The notes beneath the pieces were generated by a model, which was given only the letters and a program-made list of their open reading frames with translations, was not told the origin of the DNA and made no database searches. A stretch of 64,000 nucleotides of DNA from Bradyrhizobium sp. NDS-1 (lineage in GTDB: Bacteria > Pseudomonadota > Alphaproteobacteria > Rhizobiales > Xanthobacteraceae): contig NZ_CP136628.1 in the NCBI RefSeq assembly GCF_032918005.1, forward strand, positions 1,473,501 to 1,537,500. The letters run 5' to 3'. The translations under genes were made by a program, and so were the position numbers. Below, one piece after another: positions 49,024-57,460 of this stretch; the stretch's first letter is position 1; each line of letters starts with the position of its first letter.

Positions 49024-49072
49024 GGTGCCTCGAAGGGACATCTATTGTTCGTGCTGGTCGGCGAGGGCCGTA

Positions 49073-49858
49073 TCAATTCTGGTAGTAATAGCCGCGCGGC
49101 TGGTAAAGCTGTCGGGGCTGTGGCTGATGGTAGTAGTCCTGCTGGCCATAGCTCTGGTCGTAATAGGGCCGCGGCTGCTGCTGATACACTTGGGCGTCAT
49201 AGAGCGGGCGGCCGGCCGAACGCGGCGCCGGATAGCGTGCGCCGGTGTCGCTGCCGTCGGCGGGATAGATGTAGTTGTCGTCCTGCGGCATGTAGCGACG
49301 GACGGGCTGCGCCGGCGGCGCCAGGTTCACCGGATCGCTTGTCGTGGCATATTGCTCCTCAGTGGGCTGCTGCGGTGCCCGCGCCACCGCAGTGCTGGTG
49401 CGGCCGCGTGGATTGCGGGCGAGCGCCACCTGCGCCGAGCCGGTCAGCGTCACCGTGGTGTTGAGCACGCCCTGCTGCTGCACCAGCGCATAGAGCGTCG
49501 AGGCATTCTGGCGCGACAGCCGCACGCAGCCGTGGGAGGCGGGTGAGCCGAGCCGGCCGACCGAGTCCGTGCCGTGGATGGCATGCCCGACCTTGGTGAA
49601 GAAGATCGCGTGCGGCATCGGGGCGTCGTCGAATTCCTTGGAGTAGTGGTCCTCTTCCATGCGGAAGGCGCGGAAGGCGCCGTTCGGCGTCTCGCGCGAG
49701 GGGAGGCCGGTCGAGACCGGCCAGCGATAGCGCGCGACGCCGTCGACGGCGACGGTCATCTGCTGATTGTCCTTGTCGACGGTGATCTCGACCTTGGCCT
49801 GCGCGGCGCCAGCGCTCAAAAGCATCAGGGATGTGAAAGCAATCAAAAACGAACGCAT
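49073..49858 (-). CDS. L,D-transpeptidase (YkuD) with Tyr/Gln/Pro-rich C-terminal tail
   Basis: A 261-residue exported protein. The signal peptide (MRSFLIAFTSLMLLSAGAAQA) is followed by the YkuD domain, with the catalytic HGTDSVGRLGSPASHGCVRL: the conserved histidine and the SHGCVR cysteine. Such enzymes make 3-3 peptide crosslinks or attach proteins to peptidoglycan. The last ~100 residues are low-complexity, rich in Tyr, Gln, Pro and Arg, with no predicted fold. The start at 49858 gives the best signal peptide; 49885 is also in frame. Convergence with wall-synthesis genes here is positional only. Confidence 0.9.
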   Translation of the reverse strand: MRSFLIAFTSLMLLSAGAAQAKVEITVDKDNQQMTVAVDGVARYRWPVSTGLPSRETPNGAFRAFRMEEDHYSKEFDDAPMPHAIFFTKVGHAIHGTDSVGRLGSPASHGCVRLSRQNASTLYALVQQQGVLNTTVTLTGSAQVALARNPRGRTSTAVARAPQQPTEEQYATTSDPVNLAPPAQPVRRYMPQDDNYIYPADGSDTGARYPAPRSAGRPLYDAQVYQQQPRPYYDQSYGQQDYYHQPQPRQLYQPRGYYYQN

Positions 49859-50170
49859 CGGACTACTGGCCTCCGGCCTGTTCATGCTAGCGCCGCGGCT
49901 CTCCGTCCCCCGGCGTGCAATATGCCTGCAATCCGGCTTTCGTTCCAGCGGCCTGGCCCCCCATCGTTAACGCGGCGGCGGGCGTAAGCAAGGCCGCTTT
50001 GTGCCGCGTGGCTGGCGGCGGCGCTGACATTTTCGCGAGCCGAACGGGCGTTCACGACGCCGACAATTCGTCACAAAGGCGCAACCATTCCGCCGCGCCG
50101 CGCGTTGATCGCAGCTCTCGACAGGCGGCGTCCGCCGTCGGTTATTCCTTTCAGCCTTTTGGGACCGAAG
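49859..50170. other. Divergent gap, L,D-transpeptidase to glycine-zipper protein
   Basis: About 310 bases separate the two starts. It contains promoters for both genes but no obvious -10/-35 pair; no coding frame or repeat was recognised. Confidence 0.4.
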
Positions 50171-50491
50171 ATGAACAAAGCCCGTGTCGCCGCCTTGCCG
50201 GCCGGTTTGCCTGTCCGCCTGCTTTTCGCGGCCGCCGCCATCCTGCTCGCGCTGTTGTCGCTACCGCAAGCCGGCCACGCCCAAGGCATCGTGCGCGGCG
50301 CCCAGGAAGGCTCCTATGAGGGCAACCGTATCGCAGGTCCCGTGGGCGGCGCAGTTGGCGGTGTCGTCGGTGCCGGTGTCGGCGGCGCCGTTGGCGCCGT
50401 CGAGGGCGTGCTCGGCATTCCCCACCGTCATTATCGCCACCGCTGTCGCGGTTATTATGACGGCTACCACCGTTTTCACTGCTATCGGTGA
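50171..50491 (+). CDS. Exported glycine-zipper protein, 106 residues
   Basis: A small protein with an N-terminal signal peptide (LFAAAAILLALLSLPQAGHAQ), a glycine zipper GGAVGGVVGAGVGGAVGAV (membrane-inserting or oligomerising helix pattern) and a His/Tyr/Arg-rich C-terminus. The frame is open from 50105; ATG 50171 is chosen since the signal peptide starts there. Function unknown; similar glycine-zipper proteins are abundant in Rhizobiales envelopes. Its stop is immediately followed by a class A repeat. Confidence 0.7.
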   Translation: MNKARVAALPAGLPVRLLFAAAAILLALLSLPQAGHAQGIVRGAQEGSYEGNRIAGPVGGAVGGVVGAGVGGAVGAVEGVLGIPHRHYRHRCRGYYDGYHRFHCYR

Positions 50492-50492
50492 C

Positions 50493-50596
50493 GTCGTTAT
50501 TCCGGGGCGCCCGAAGGGCGAACCCGGAATCCATTGGGCGGCAATATCCAGTGGATGACGATTCCGGAGTCGCGCTTCGCACGCCCCGGAACAACG
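50493..50596. repeat. Palindromic intergenic repeat, class A
   Basis: gtcgttattccggggc...cccggaatcc...gattccggagtcgcgcttcgcacgccccggaacaac. Lies between convergent ends of the glycine-zipper and ABC permease genes. Confidence 0.82.
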
Positions 50597-50602
50597 GAGC
50601 AA

Positions 50603-51364
50603 TCAATTCTTCAGTCGGTATCCGGTGCGGAAAATCCACCAGATCACGACCAGGCAGATCACCAGGAACGCCACAGTCATGCCGATGCTGACGGATACGC
50701 TGACATCCGCGATCTCATAGAAGCTCCAGCGGAAGCCGGAGATCAGATAGACGACCGGGTTGAGCAGCGCCACCGTGCGCCAGGTGGGCGGCAGCATGTC
50801 GATGGAATAGAAGCTTCCGCCGAGGAAGGTCAGCGGCGTCACCACCAGCATCGGGATCATCTGCAGCTTTTCGAATCCGTCGGCCCAGATGCCGATGATG
50901 AAACCGAACAGGCTGAACGTCACCGCCGTCAGCACCAGGAAGGTCAGCATCCAGACCGGATGCTGGATGTGCAGTGGAACGAAAAGCCCGGCCGTTGCCA
51001 GGATGATGAGGCCCAAGATGATCGATTTGGTCGCGGCGGCGCCGACATAGCCGAGCACGATCTCGAAATAGGAGATCGGTGCCGACAGGATCTCGTAGAT
51101 CGTGCCGGTGAATTTCGGAAAGTAGATGCCGAACGAGGCGTTGGCGATGCTCTGGGTCAGCACCGAGAGCATGATCAGGCCCGGCACGATGAAGGTGCCG
51201 TAGCTGACGCCCTCGACCTCGCTGATGCGCGAGCCGATCGCGGCGCCGAACACCACGAAATAGAGCGAAGTGGAAACCACCGGCGACACGATGCTTTGCA
51301 GCAGCGTGCGCCAGGTGCGCGCCATTTCGAACAGATAGATGGCGCGGATGGCGCGGTGGTTCAT
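50603..51364 (-). CDS. ABC-2 type exporter permease (YadH/NodJ-like)
   Basis: A 253-residue membrane protein with six hydrophobic helices in the ABC-2 pattern and a conserved [17 protein letters not shown] segment near helix 5, as in YadH and NodJ-type permeases. It works with the ATPase encoded just upstream, whose stop overlaps its start by four bases. The substrate is unknown; there are no nod-gene neighbours, so a Nod-factor role is unlikely. Confidence 0.88.
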   Translation of the reverse strand: MNHRAIRAIYLFEMARTWRTLLQSIVSPVVSTSLYFVVFGAAIGSRISEVEGVSYGTFIVPGLIMLSVLTQSIANASFGIYFPKFTGTIYEILSAPISYFEIVLGYVGAAATKSIILGLIILATAGLFVPLHIQHPVWMLTFLVLTAVTFSLFGFIIGIWADGFEKLQMIPMLVVTPLTFLGGSFYSIDMLPPTWRTVALLNPVVYLISGFRWSFYEIADVSVSVSIGMTVAFLVICLVVIWWIFRTGYRLKN

Positions 51365-52284
51365 GACGTCCTCACGAGATCGACGAAGATGTCCTCGAGC
51401 GACGATTGCGTCGTGTCGAGATCATTGAAGCGGATACCGGCGGTGCGGAGATCGCCGAGCAGGCTGGTGATGCCCGTGCGCTCGCCCTTGGTGTCGTAAT
51501 CGTAGACCAGCGTTGTGCCTTTATCGCAGAGCTCGAGCTCGTAATGGCCGAGGCTCTCCGGCAGCGCGTCGAGCTTGCCCTGCAGATGCAGCGTCAGCCG
51601 TTTCTTGCCGAGCTTCTGCATCAAGGTCGACTTGTCCTCGATCAGCACGATCTCGCCCTTGTTGATGACGCCAATGCGGTCGGCCATCTCCTCGGCTTCC
51701 TCGATGTAATGCGTGGTGAGGATGATGGTGACGCCGGATTGCTGCAGACCGCGCACCACCTCCCACATGCCCTTGCGCAGCTCGACGTCGACACCGGCGG
51801 TGGGCTCGTCCAGAAACAGGATCTGCGGCTCGTGCGACAGCGCTTTCGCGATCATCACGCGGCGCTTCATGCCGCCGGAGAGCGTAATGATCTTGTTGTC
51901 CTTCTTGTCCCAGAGCGAGAGGTCTTTCAGCACCTTCTCGATATGGGCGGGATTCTTCGGCTTGCCGAACAGGCCGCGGGAGAAGCTCACGGTGGCCCAT
52001 ACGCTTTCGAAGGCGTCGGTGTGCAATTCCTGCGGCACGAGGCCGATCAGCGAGCGGGCCTTGCGGTAGGAGGTCTGGATGTTCTCGCCGCCGACGAGGA
52101 CGCGCCCTTCGCTGGGATTGGCGATGCCGCAGATGATCGAGATCAGCGTGGTCTTGCCGGCGCCGTTCGGGCCGAGCAGCGCGAAGATCTCGCCGCGCTT
52201 GATGTCGAGATTGACGTTCTTGAGCGCCTTGAAGCCGGACCCATAGGTCTTCGACAAATTGGCGACGGAGATGATGGAGGACAT
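51361..52284 (-). CDS. ABC-2 exporter ATP-binding protein (YadG/NodI-like)
   Basis: A 307-residue ATPase with Walker [13 protein letters not shown], signature LSGGMKRRV, Walker [13 protein letters not shown] and the ABC-2-specific [17 protein letters not shown]. The C-terminal ~70 residues ([15 protein letters not shown]...LEDIFVDLV) form the usual regulatory end. The start at 52284 ([10 protein letters not shown]) is chosen because the frame upstream to 52659 is non-family. First gene of the two-gene operon; divergent from the hydrolase-like gene at 52572. Confidence 0.9.
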   Translation of the reverse strand: MSSIISVANLSKTYGSGFKALKNVNLDIKRGEIFALLGPNGAGKTTLISIICGIANPSEGRVLVGGENIQTSYRKARSLIGLVPQELHTDAFESVWATVSFSRGLFGKPKNPAHIEKVLKDLSLWDKKDNKIITLSGGMKRRVMIAKALSHEPQILFLDEPTAGVDVELRKGMWEVVRGLQQSGVTIILTTHYIEEAEEMADRIGVINKGEIVLIEDKSTLMQKLGKKRLTLHLQGKLDALPESLGHYELELCDKGTTLVYDYDTKGERTGITSLLGDLRTAGIRFNDLDTTQSSLEDIFVDLVRTS

Positions 52285-52571
52285 GGATGGCCGTAAGGCT
52301 GAGGGCAAAAGCTGGGGAGGGAGGCTGGAACCTGCCGGATGGGCGGTCAGCGGAGCCCTGAGATAGGAATGCCTTTGCCAGGCCGCAATTGCCCGGAGAA
52401 AAATGGTCTCAAAACAGGCCCTTCGGTGGCAGGTTTCGGGCAGGTGTTGCGCGATGGTCACGGGTTGTGGGTAAGATTGGCCGTTCACGTGCCTCTTTGT
52501 TGCGTCTGCGAGCAGGCCGTGGCTACGATTCCGGCCAATCGCAAAGCGCATTGTCCCCAAGGAATAGATCG

Positions 52572-53288
52572 ATGAGACCGAACGGCCGTCACACCGCTGG
52601 CGCCAACCAGTTGTCAGCCCTCCGGGTGTGGGCGACGTGCCTGCTCCTGCTGTCAGCAATTGCCATCAACCCGACCACTGCCAAGGCTGCGCCCAGCCAG
52701 GCCGCGGCGGCGACCACGCATGTCTATCTGCTTCGCGGGGTACTCAACATCTTCTCGCTCGGGCTCGACACCATCGGTGCCCGGCTCCAGGCGCAGGGCG
52801 TCCCGGTGACCGTCGCCAACTTCGTCTCCTGGTCCTCGCTCGCCGATGAAGCTGCGGCCGCCTACAGGGCAGGCCGGCTCAAGACCATCGTCCTGGTCGG
52901 CCATTCCTCCGGTGCGACCGCGCTGCCCGACATGATCGCCAAGCTCAACCAGCTCGGCGTACCCGTGAAGCTCGCCATCGGCCTCGACTCCGTGTTCAAG
53001 ACCAAGCTCTCGACCGGCGCCGAGCGCTACATCAACATCTATATCGGCGACGGTCCGGGTGAGCCGGTGCGCGCTGCGGCGGGCCTGCGCGGCAAGCTCG
53101 ACAATGTCGACGTGCGCGGCACCGGCGTCGGCCACGTCTCGATCGACAAGAACGAGGCGATCCAGCGCCGTGTCATTGCCGAGATCAACGCCGCGATCAT
53201 ACGCTCGCGCGCTCCGGCAGCTCCGGTCGCCGTCCGCGGCGCGCCGCAGCAGGCCCACTCGGCGGCAGCGGCCTCGACACGGAATTAG
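52572..53288 (+). CDS. Exported alpha/beta-hydrolase-like protein, paralogue 1
   Basis: A 238-residue protein with a signal-anchor ([20 protein letters not shown]). The body reads [36 protein letters not shown] (Ser ~112), GLDSVF (Asp ~139) and [15 protein letters not shown] (His ~188). This S-D-H order fits a catalytic triad and aligns with paralogue 2 (56442), which has the same three motifs plus a LysM domain. The family is not one I recognise. Its stop overlaps the P450 stop by four bases. Upstream, 287 bases separate it from the ABC gene. Confidence 0.65.
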   Translation: MRPNGRHTAGANQLSALRVWATCLLLLSAIAINPTTAKAAPSQAAAATTHVYLLRGVLNIFSLGLDTIGARLQAQGVPVTVANFVSWSSLADEAAAAYRAGRLKTIVLVGHSSGATALPDMIAKLNQLGVPVKLAIGLDSVFKTKLSTGAERYINIYIGDGPGEPVRAAAGLRGKLDNVDVRGTGVGHVSIDKNEAIQRRVIAEINAAIIRSRAPAAPVAVRGAPQQAHSAAAASTRN

Positions 53289-54463
53289 GCCGCCGTCACT
53301 CGCACGGGCATGCTCTCCAGCCCGCGGAGCGAATTGTTGAGCCTGCGCTTCGGCTCCGCCGTGAGCTCGATGGTCTTAACGCGCCTTGCGAACTCGCTGA
53401 AGATCAATTCGCCTTCCAGGCGCGCGATCATCTGACCGACGCAGGCGTGGATGCCTGCGCCGAAACCGACGTGGCCGGTCGCGGTCCGTTCCACCTCGAA
53501 GCAGTCCGGCCTATCCCAGCGTGCGGGATCGCGGTTGGCCGAGGCCATGAACAGCAGCACCTTGCGATGCGCCGGGATGACGCCGCCGCCGATCTTCACG
53601 TCGCGCGAGGTGGTGCGAAAGAATGTCTGTATCGGTGAATCGTAACGCAGGCCTTCCTCGAAAGCGTTGCGCGCCAGCTCCGGCTTGTGGTGCAGCTTGC
53701 GATATTCATCCGGATGGGTGGCCAGCGCGAGCAGGGTGTTGCCGATGCCATTGACCGTGGTGTCGATCCCCGCCGTGAGGAACGGCCGCACCAGATGCGT
53801 CGCCTCGTGTTCGGTGATCTCGCCGTCGTCGGCCGCCTGGTAGATCATCATGCCGAGGCTGTCGGGCCGCAACGCATCTCGCGCGCAACAATCCATGATC
53901 CAGCTCTGGGCCGCGAGGCCCGCCTTGCGCGAGCCGGCCTGGATCTCGTTCTCAGGGCCGAAGCTGTCGAACACGAAGGTGCTCCAGGCCAGCAGCTTCT
54001 CGCGACCGTCGGGCCGGATGCCGATCGCATCCGGAAACACCTTCATCGGATAGGCCTCGGCAAGATCGCTCACGGCATCGAACGTGCCTTTGTCGATCAG
54101 CTCCGAAACCTTCTTCTCCGCTTCCTTCTGAAACGTCTCGCGCAGCCTCCTTGCGACGCCCGGAGACAGCGTGCGGCCGAGCACCCGCCGGCCCTTGTCG
54201 TGGTCCGGCGGGTCGATCTGCAGCGTGAGCGGCTTTGGCAACGCCGGGTTCATCCCGTGGAGCCCGACGCCTTCGCCACTGATGAAGGTCTTCCAGTCCT
54301 TCAGGGCCGCTTCGACCTCGCCATAGCCTGCCATGGCCCACACGCCGTAACGCTCCAGCGTGAATACGGGCCCGAGCGCACGCAGCTCCTCATAAGCAGG
54401 ATAAGGCTCCATCAGGAAGTCAGGTGCGAACGGGTCGAGGGGGCTGGATGCAATGCCGCTCAT
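53285..54463 (-). CDS. Cytochrome P450, CYP199-like
   Basis: A 392-residue soluble P450. I-helix AGIDTT (~231-236), ExxR (~270-273) and heme loop FGAGIHACVG with Cys ~341 are intact. Long stretches such as DLAEAYPMKVFPDAIGIR, AFEEGLRYDSPIQTFFRTT and RRLNNSLRGLESMPV closely resemble CYP199A enzymes of Rhodopseudomonas, which oxidise para-substituted benzoates; substrate preference here is inference. It needs a ferredoxin and reductase, not encoded nearby. It is the second gene of a substrate-binding-protein/P450 operon (16-base gap) with GGGAG before its start. Confidence 0.88.
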   Translation of the reverse strand: MSGIASSPLDPFAPDFLMEPYPAYEELRALGPVFTLERYGVWAMAGYGEVEAALKDWKTFISGEGVGLHGMNPALPKPLTLQIDPPDHDKGRRVLGRTLSPGVARRLRETFQKEAEKKVSELIDKGTFDAVSDLAEAYPMKVFPDAIGIRPDGREKLLAWSTFVFDSFGPENEIQAGSRKAGLAAQSWIMDCCARDALRPDSLGMMIYQAADDGEITEHEATHLVRPFLTAGIDTTVNGIGNTLLALATHPDEYRKLHHKPELARNAFEEGLRYDSPIQTFFRTTSRDVKIGGGVIPAHRKVLLFMASANRDPARWDRPDCFEVERTATGHVGFGAGIHACVGQMIARLEGELIFSEFARRVKTIELTAEPKRRLNNSLRGLESMPVRVTAA

Positions 54464-54479
54464 GGTCAGCTCCCGGCGG

Positions 54480-55688
54480 CTATTGCTTCGCCAGCGGGCA
54501 CTGACCGTCGCCCTCGGAGCGGAACGCGTCCTCGCCCTTGATCGTAGCGACGACCTTCAGCATATCCCAGGTCGACGTGGATTCGTCCGGAGCCTTGACC
54601 TGCAAGAGGTAGAGCGGGTGGATCTTGCGTCCGTCCTTGCGAATGTAGCCCTTGCCGAACAGGGGGTCGTCAGTCGGCAACGCCTTCATCGCCGCGACCA
54701 CCGCCTTGCCGTCCTTGGCGCCGCCGACCTTGTCGACGGCCTTGAGATAGTGAATGACCGAAGCATAGACGCCGGCCTGCATGTCGTTTGGATAGGCCTT
54801 CGAGGGAATGCGTTCGGCGAAGCGTTTGGCGAAAGCCCGCGTGCCGTCGTTCAGATCCCAGTAGAACGGGTTCATGATCTGAGCGCCTTGCGCAAACTTC
54901 AGGCCAAGTGCGGGCAGGCCGTTCATGCCGAGGATCAATCCGACCAGCTTGCGGTCCTTGGTCAGCCCGAACTCGGCGGCCTGCTTCATCGAGGTGATGG
55001 TATCGTCGCCGGCATTGGCGAAACCGATGACGTTCGCGCCCGACGCCTGGGCCTGGAGCAGGAACGAGGCGTAATCAGCCGTTCCCAGCGGATGCCGCAC
55101 GTTGCCGAGCACCTCGCCGCCGGACGCCTTCACGGCCTCCGCGGCCTGCTTCTCAAGATCATGGCCGAAGGCGTAGTCGGCGGTGATGAAGAACCATTTC
55201 TTGCCGCCCTGCTGCACGATCGCCTTGCCGAGACCACGCCCATAGGCATAGGTGTCGTAGGTCCAGTGCACGGTGTTCGGCGTGCATTTCTCGCCGGTCA
55301 ACAGCACCGTTCCGGCGCCCGATCCGACGAAGACCTTGTTCTTCTCGGCGCTCATGCCGGCCACCGCAAGCGCGATCGACGAGTTCGGAAGGTCGAAGAT
55401 CGCATCGACACCCTCGTTCTCGTACCAGCGCCGGGCGATGCCGATGCCGATATCGGTCTTGTTCTGATGGTCGGCTGCGACGACCTCGACCGGCTTGCCG
55501 GCGGCCTTTCCGCCATAGTCTTCGACCGCCATTTTGGCGGCGACGACCGAGCCGATGCCCTGATAGCTGGCGAACGGACCCGATTGGTCGTTCAGGATGC
55601 CGATCTTCACCGCGTCCTCGGCGAACGCCGGTGCAGCCGTCAGCATCGCCGCCAATATGCATAATTTGTGCAGGAATTTGCTGTTCAT
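54480..55688 (-). CDS. ABC transporter substrate-binding protein, branched-chain/aromatic type
   Basis: A 402-residue periplasmic binding protein (peripla_BP_6 fold). Signal peptide FLHKLCILAAMLTAAPAFA; IGILNDQSGPFASYQGIGS opens the mature protein and FFITADYAFGHDLEKQ is typical. Relatives bind amino acids or aromatic acids. No permease or ATPase genes are adjacent, so it must work with a transporter encoded elsewhere. Pairing with a P450 and a MarR regulator favours an aromatic ligand. GGGAGGGAGACA precedes its ATG; a TTGACA promoter lies just upstream. Confidence 0.88.
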   Translation of the reverse strand: MNSKFLHKLCILAAMLTAAPAFAEDAVKIGILNDQSGPFASYQGIGSVVAAKMAVEDYGGKAAGKPVEVVAADHQNKTDIGIGIARRWYENEGVDAIFDLPNSSIALAVAGMSAEKNKVFVGSGAGTVLLTGEKCTPNTVHWTYDTYAYGRGLGKAIVQQGGKKWFFITADYAFGHDLEKQAAEAVKASGGEVLGNVRHPLGTADYASFLLQAQASGANVIGFANAGDDTITSMKQAAEFGLTKDRKLVGLILGMNGLPALGLKFAQGAQIMNPFYWDLNDGTRAFAKRFAERIPSKAYPNDMQAGVYASVIHYLKAVDKVGGAKDGKAVVAAMKALPTDDPLFGKGYIRKDGRKIHPLYLLQVKAPDESTSTWDMLKVVATIKGEDAFRSEGDGQCPLAKQ

Positions 55689-55725
55689 TGTCTCCCTCCC
55701 ATGGGCGGTCTTGGTGCCGCTGTAT

Positions 55726-55748
55726 AATAGTTATATTTTATAGCTATT
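55726..55748. promoter_or_regulatory. Near-perfect 23-bp palindrome, candidate MarR operator
   Basis: Arms AATAGTTATA (55726-55735) and TATAGCTATT (55739-55748) are inverted, with 9 of 11 pairs matching around a T-rich centre. It lies between divergent MarR and substrate-binding genes and covers the -10 of the latter and a TATAAT (55723-55728) on the plus strand. Confidence 0.8.
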
Positions 55749-55762
55749 TTTGGGAGTGTCAA
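55735..55762 (-). promoter_or_regulatory. Promoter of the substrate-binding protein/P450 operon
   Basis: On the minus strand a perfect TTGACA (55762-55757), 16-base spacer, TAAAAT (55740-55735). The -10 is inside the palindrome, so regulator binding there should block RNA polymerase. Predicted start near 55728, giving a ~40-base leader. Confidence 0.65.
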
Positions 55763-55797
55763 TTCGGCCGTCTTCCGGCCGCCGCGGATTGAGGATC

Positions 55798-56277
55798 ATG
55801 AGCGCGAAAGCAGTAAGACCCGGAGCCAAGTCCGCGCAGTCGCCGGAGACGTCGCTGAACCTGCGCGCGCTGCAGCGGACGCCAGGCTTCATGCTGCGGC
55901 TCGCGCAGCTGAAGTTCTTCGAAGGCTTCTACGAGGAATTCGCGGCATTGGGTCTGACGCCCGCCACCTATGCGATCTTCGCGATCATTCGGGACAATCC
56001 CGGCGTTCCCCCGAGCAGCATCGCCAGCGTGCTCCGCCTCCGCCTGCCGAACCTGATCAAGATCCTGAACGAGCTCGAATCGACCGGCTTGATCAAGCGC
56101 AGCCGTTCGAAGTCCGATCGCCGCGCGGTGGAATTGATGCTCACGCCAAAGGGTGCAAAGCTCATTGCCGAGGGCGTAAGGCTGACGCAGCCCTATAATG
56201 AAAGGATGCTGGCCTCGCTCAGCGAGGCCGAGCAACGGACGCTGCTCGAACTGTTGAACCGGATTCTGCCGTTCTAG
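55798..56277 (+). CDS. MarR family transcriptional regulator
   Basis: A 159-residue winged-helix repressor. LTPATYAIFAIIRDNPGVPPSSIASVLRLRLPNLIKILNELESTGLIKRSRSKSDRRAVELMLTPKG is the MarR core in order: helix 2, recognition helix and wing with the SDRR salt-bridge motif. MarR proteins usually sense aromatic ligands. ATG 55798 is preceded by GAGGATC. It is divergent from the binding-protein/P450 operon and shares the palindrome with it, so it most likely controls that operon and itself. Confidence 0.9.
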   Translation: MSAKAVRPGAKSAQSPETSLNLRALQRTPGFMLRLAQLKFFEGFYEEFAALGLTPATYAIFAIIRDNPGVPPSSIASVLRLRLPNLIKILNELESTGLIKRSRSKSDRRAVELMLTPKGAKLIAEGVRLTQPYNERMLASLSEAEQRTLLELLNRILPF

Positions 56278-56441
56278 CCTCGGGGCCGGCCTGAGGCCGA
56301 TCGTCCGTGATATGCCGCGATGGGCGGCGGGTTGGCGGGCTGCTGGGAAAGGCAGTCGGTTCCGTGCCCCAAAATCCACCCAATCGGTGGTCACTAAGCC
56401 CCGGAGGGGGCCATTGGCTCCGTGGTGGGACTGCTGGACTG

Positions 56442-57374
56442 ATGATTGATCTGAGGCGACTAGTCGCGCTGGCAGCCGTTGCACTGCTCGCCTTGAGCCC
56501 CGGCGTAGCCGCTGCCTCACCCGCCAAATCCAAGCCCACCGCGGCCGTGCCTGCCGCGCCGCCGCCTCCGCCTTTCGAGCCGCTGGCGCCGCCAAAAATC
56601 TACCTGTTCCGCGGCGCCATGGGCCCGATTTTCTCGACCGGCATGGATCGGCTCGAAGAAAAGCTGACGAAGGCCGGCTTCTCGGCCAATGTCTATGAGT
56701 TCACTATCTGCCGGTTCATCGGCGACCGCGCCATCGCCAGCTACAAGGAAAGCCCCGCGCCGATCGTGCTGATGGGCCACTCCATGGGCGGGCTGTGCTC
56801 GATCATCATCTCCGAGATGGCGGCCAAGGAGAACATCCCGATCAGCCTCGTCATCGCCATCGATCCCGCGCATGCGACCGGCGACGTGCCGCTCAATGTC
56901 GAGCGCTTCATCAACATCTTCCTGTCCGACAGCGTGCTCGGCGGCGGCGATGTCGTTGCGGTCCCCGGCTTTCGCGGCCATTACGCGAGCTACGACCTGA
57001 AGCAGAACGCGCGCGTCTCGCACATCAACATCGAGAAATCCGACGACATCCATCGCCAGATCGTCGAGATGGTGACGAAGCTGCCGCGCATTCCGCCGCA
57101 AACGCAGGCCGACGCGGTGCCGCTGCGTTATCTTGTGCCGGCCGATACGTTGGTCGAATTGTGGGACTCCGGTGTACGAGTGCCGGTGCGCAAGGGCGAC
57201 ACCATGGAAAGCATCGCCGCCGCCAATCGCGTGCCGCTGTGGACGCTCGCGCAGAGCAACTCGCTCGCAGAAAATGCACCGCTCACCCCGGGGCAAACCC
57301 TCGTCGTTCCCCGTCACCTGACCCCGCCCGAGCCGGCGGCGGCGATGGCAACGCCGCCGTCAGGGCGGAAATAG
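56442..57374 (+). CDS. Exported alpha/beta-hydrolase-like protein with LysM domain, paralogue 2
   Basis: A 310-residue protein. Signal peptide at 1-26; proline-rich linker 30-50; hydrolase-like body with YLFRGAMGPIFSTGMDRLEEK, IVLMGHSMGGLCSII (Ser ~114), AIDPAHATGD (Asp ~141) and ARVSHINIEK (His ~194); C-terminal LysM-like region (~249-292: VRKGDTMESIAAANRVPLWTL). LysM suggests binding to peptidoglycan; the triad suggests an esterase or thioesterase. Same motif order as the protein at 52572. The ATG at 56442 is chosen for its signal peptide. The 164-base gap after MarR has no obvious terminator. I do not recognise the family. Confidence 0.65.
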   Translation: MIDLRRLVALAAVALLALSPGVAAASPAKSKPTAAVPAAPPPPPFEPLAPPKIYLFRGAMGPIFSTGMDRLEEKLTKAGFSANVYEFTICRFIGDRAIASYKESPAPIVLMGHSMGGLCSIIISEMAAKENIPISLVIAIDPAHATGDVPLNVERFINIFLSDSVLGGGDVVAVPGFRGHYASYDLKQNARVSHINIEKSDDIHRQIVEMVTKLPRIPPQTQADAVPLRYLVPADTLVELWDSGVRVPVRKGDTMESIAAANRVPLWTLAQSNSLAENAPLTPGQTLVVPRHLTPPEPAAAMATPPSGRK

Positions 57375-57460
57375 GCCGAGATCGTTACAGGCCTCGGGCT
57401 TGCGGGGCTCGCGAGATTTAGCGATGCATTCCCGCCATGTGCATCTTCAATAGACCACGG

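Noticed and set aside
50603..52284. Nodulation factor exporter NodIJ
   Set aside because: The pair resembles NodI/NodJ in general form, but has no nod box or nod genes around it and fits the broader YadG/YadH group.
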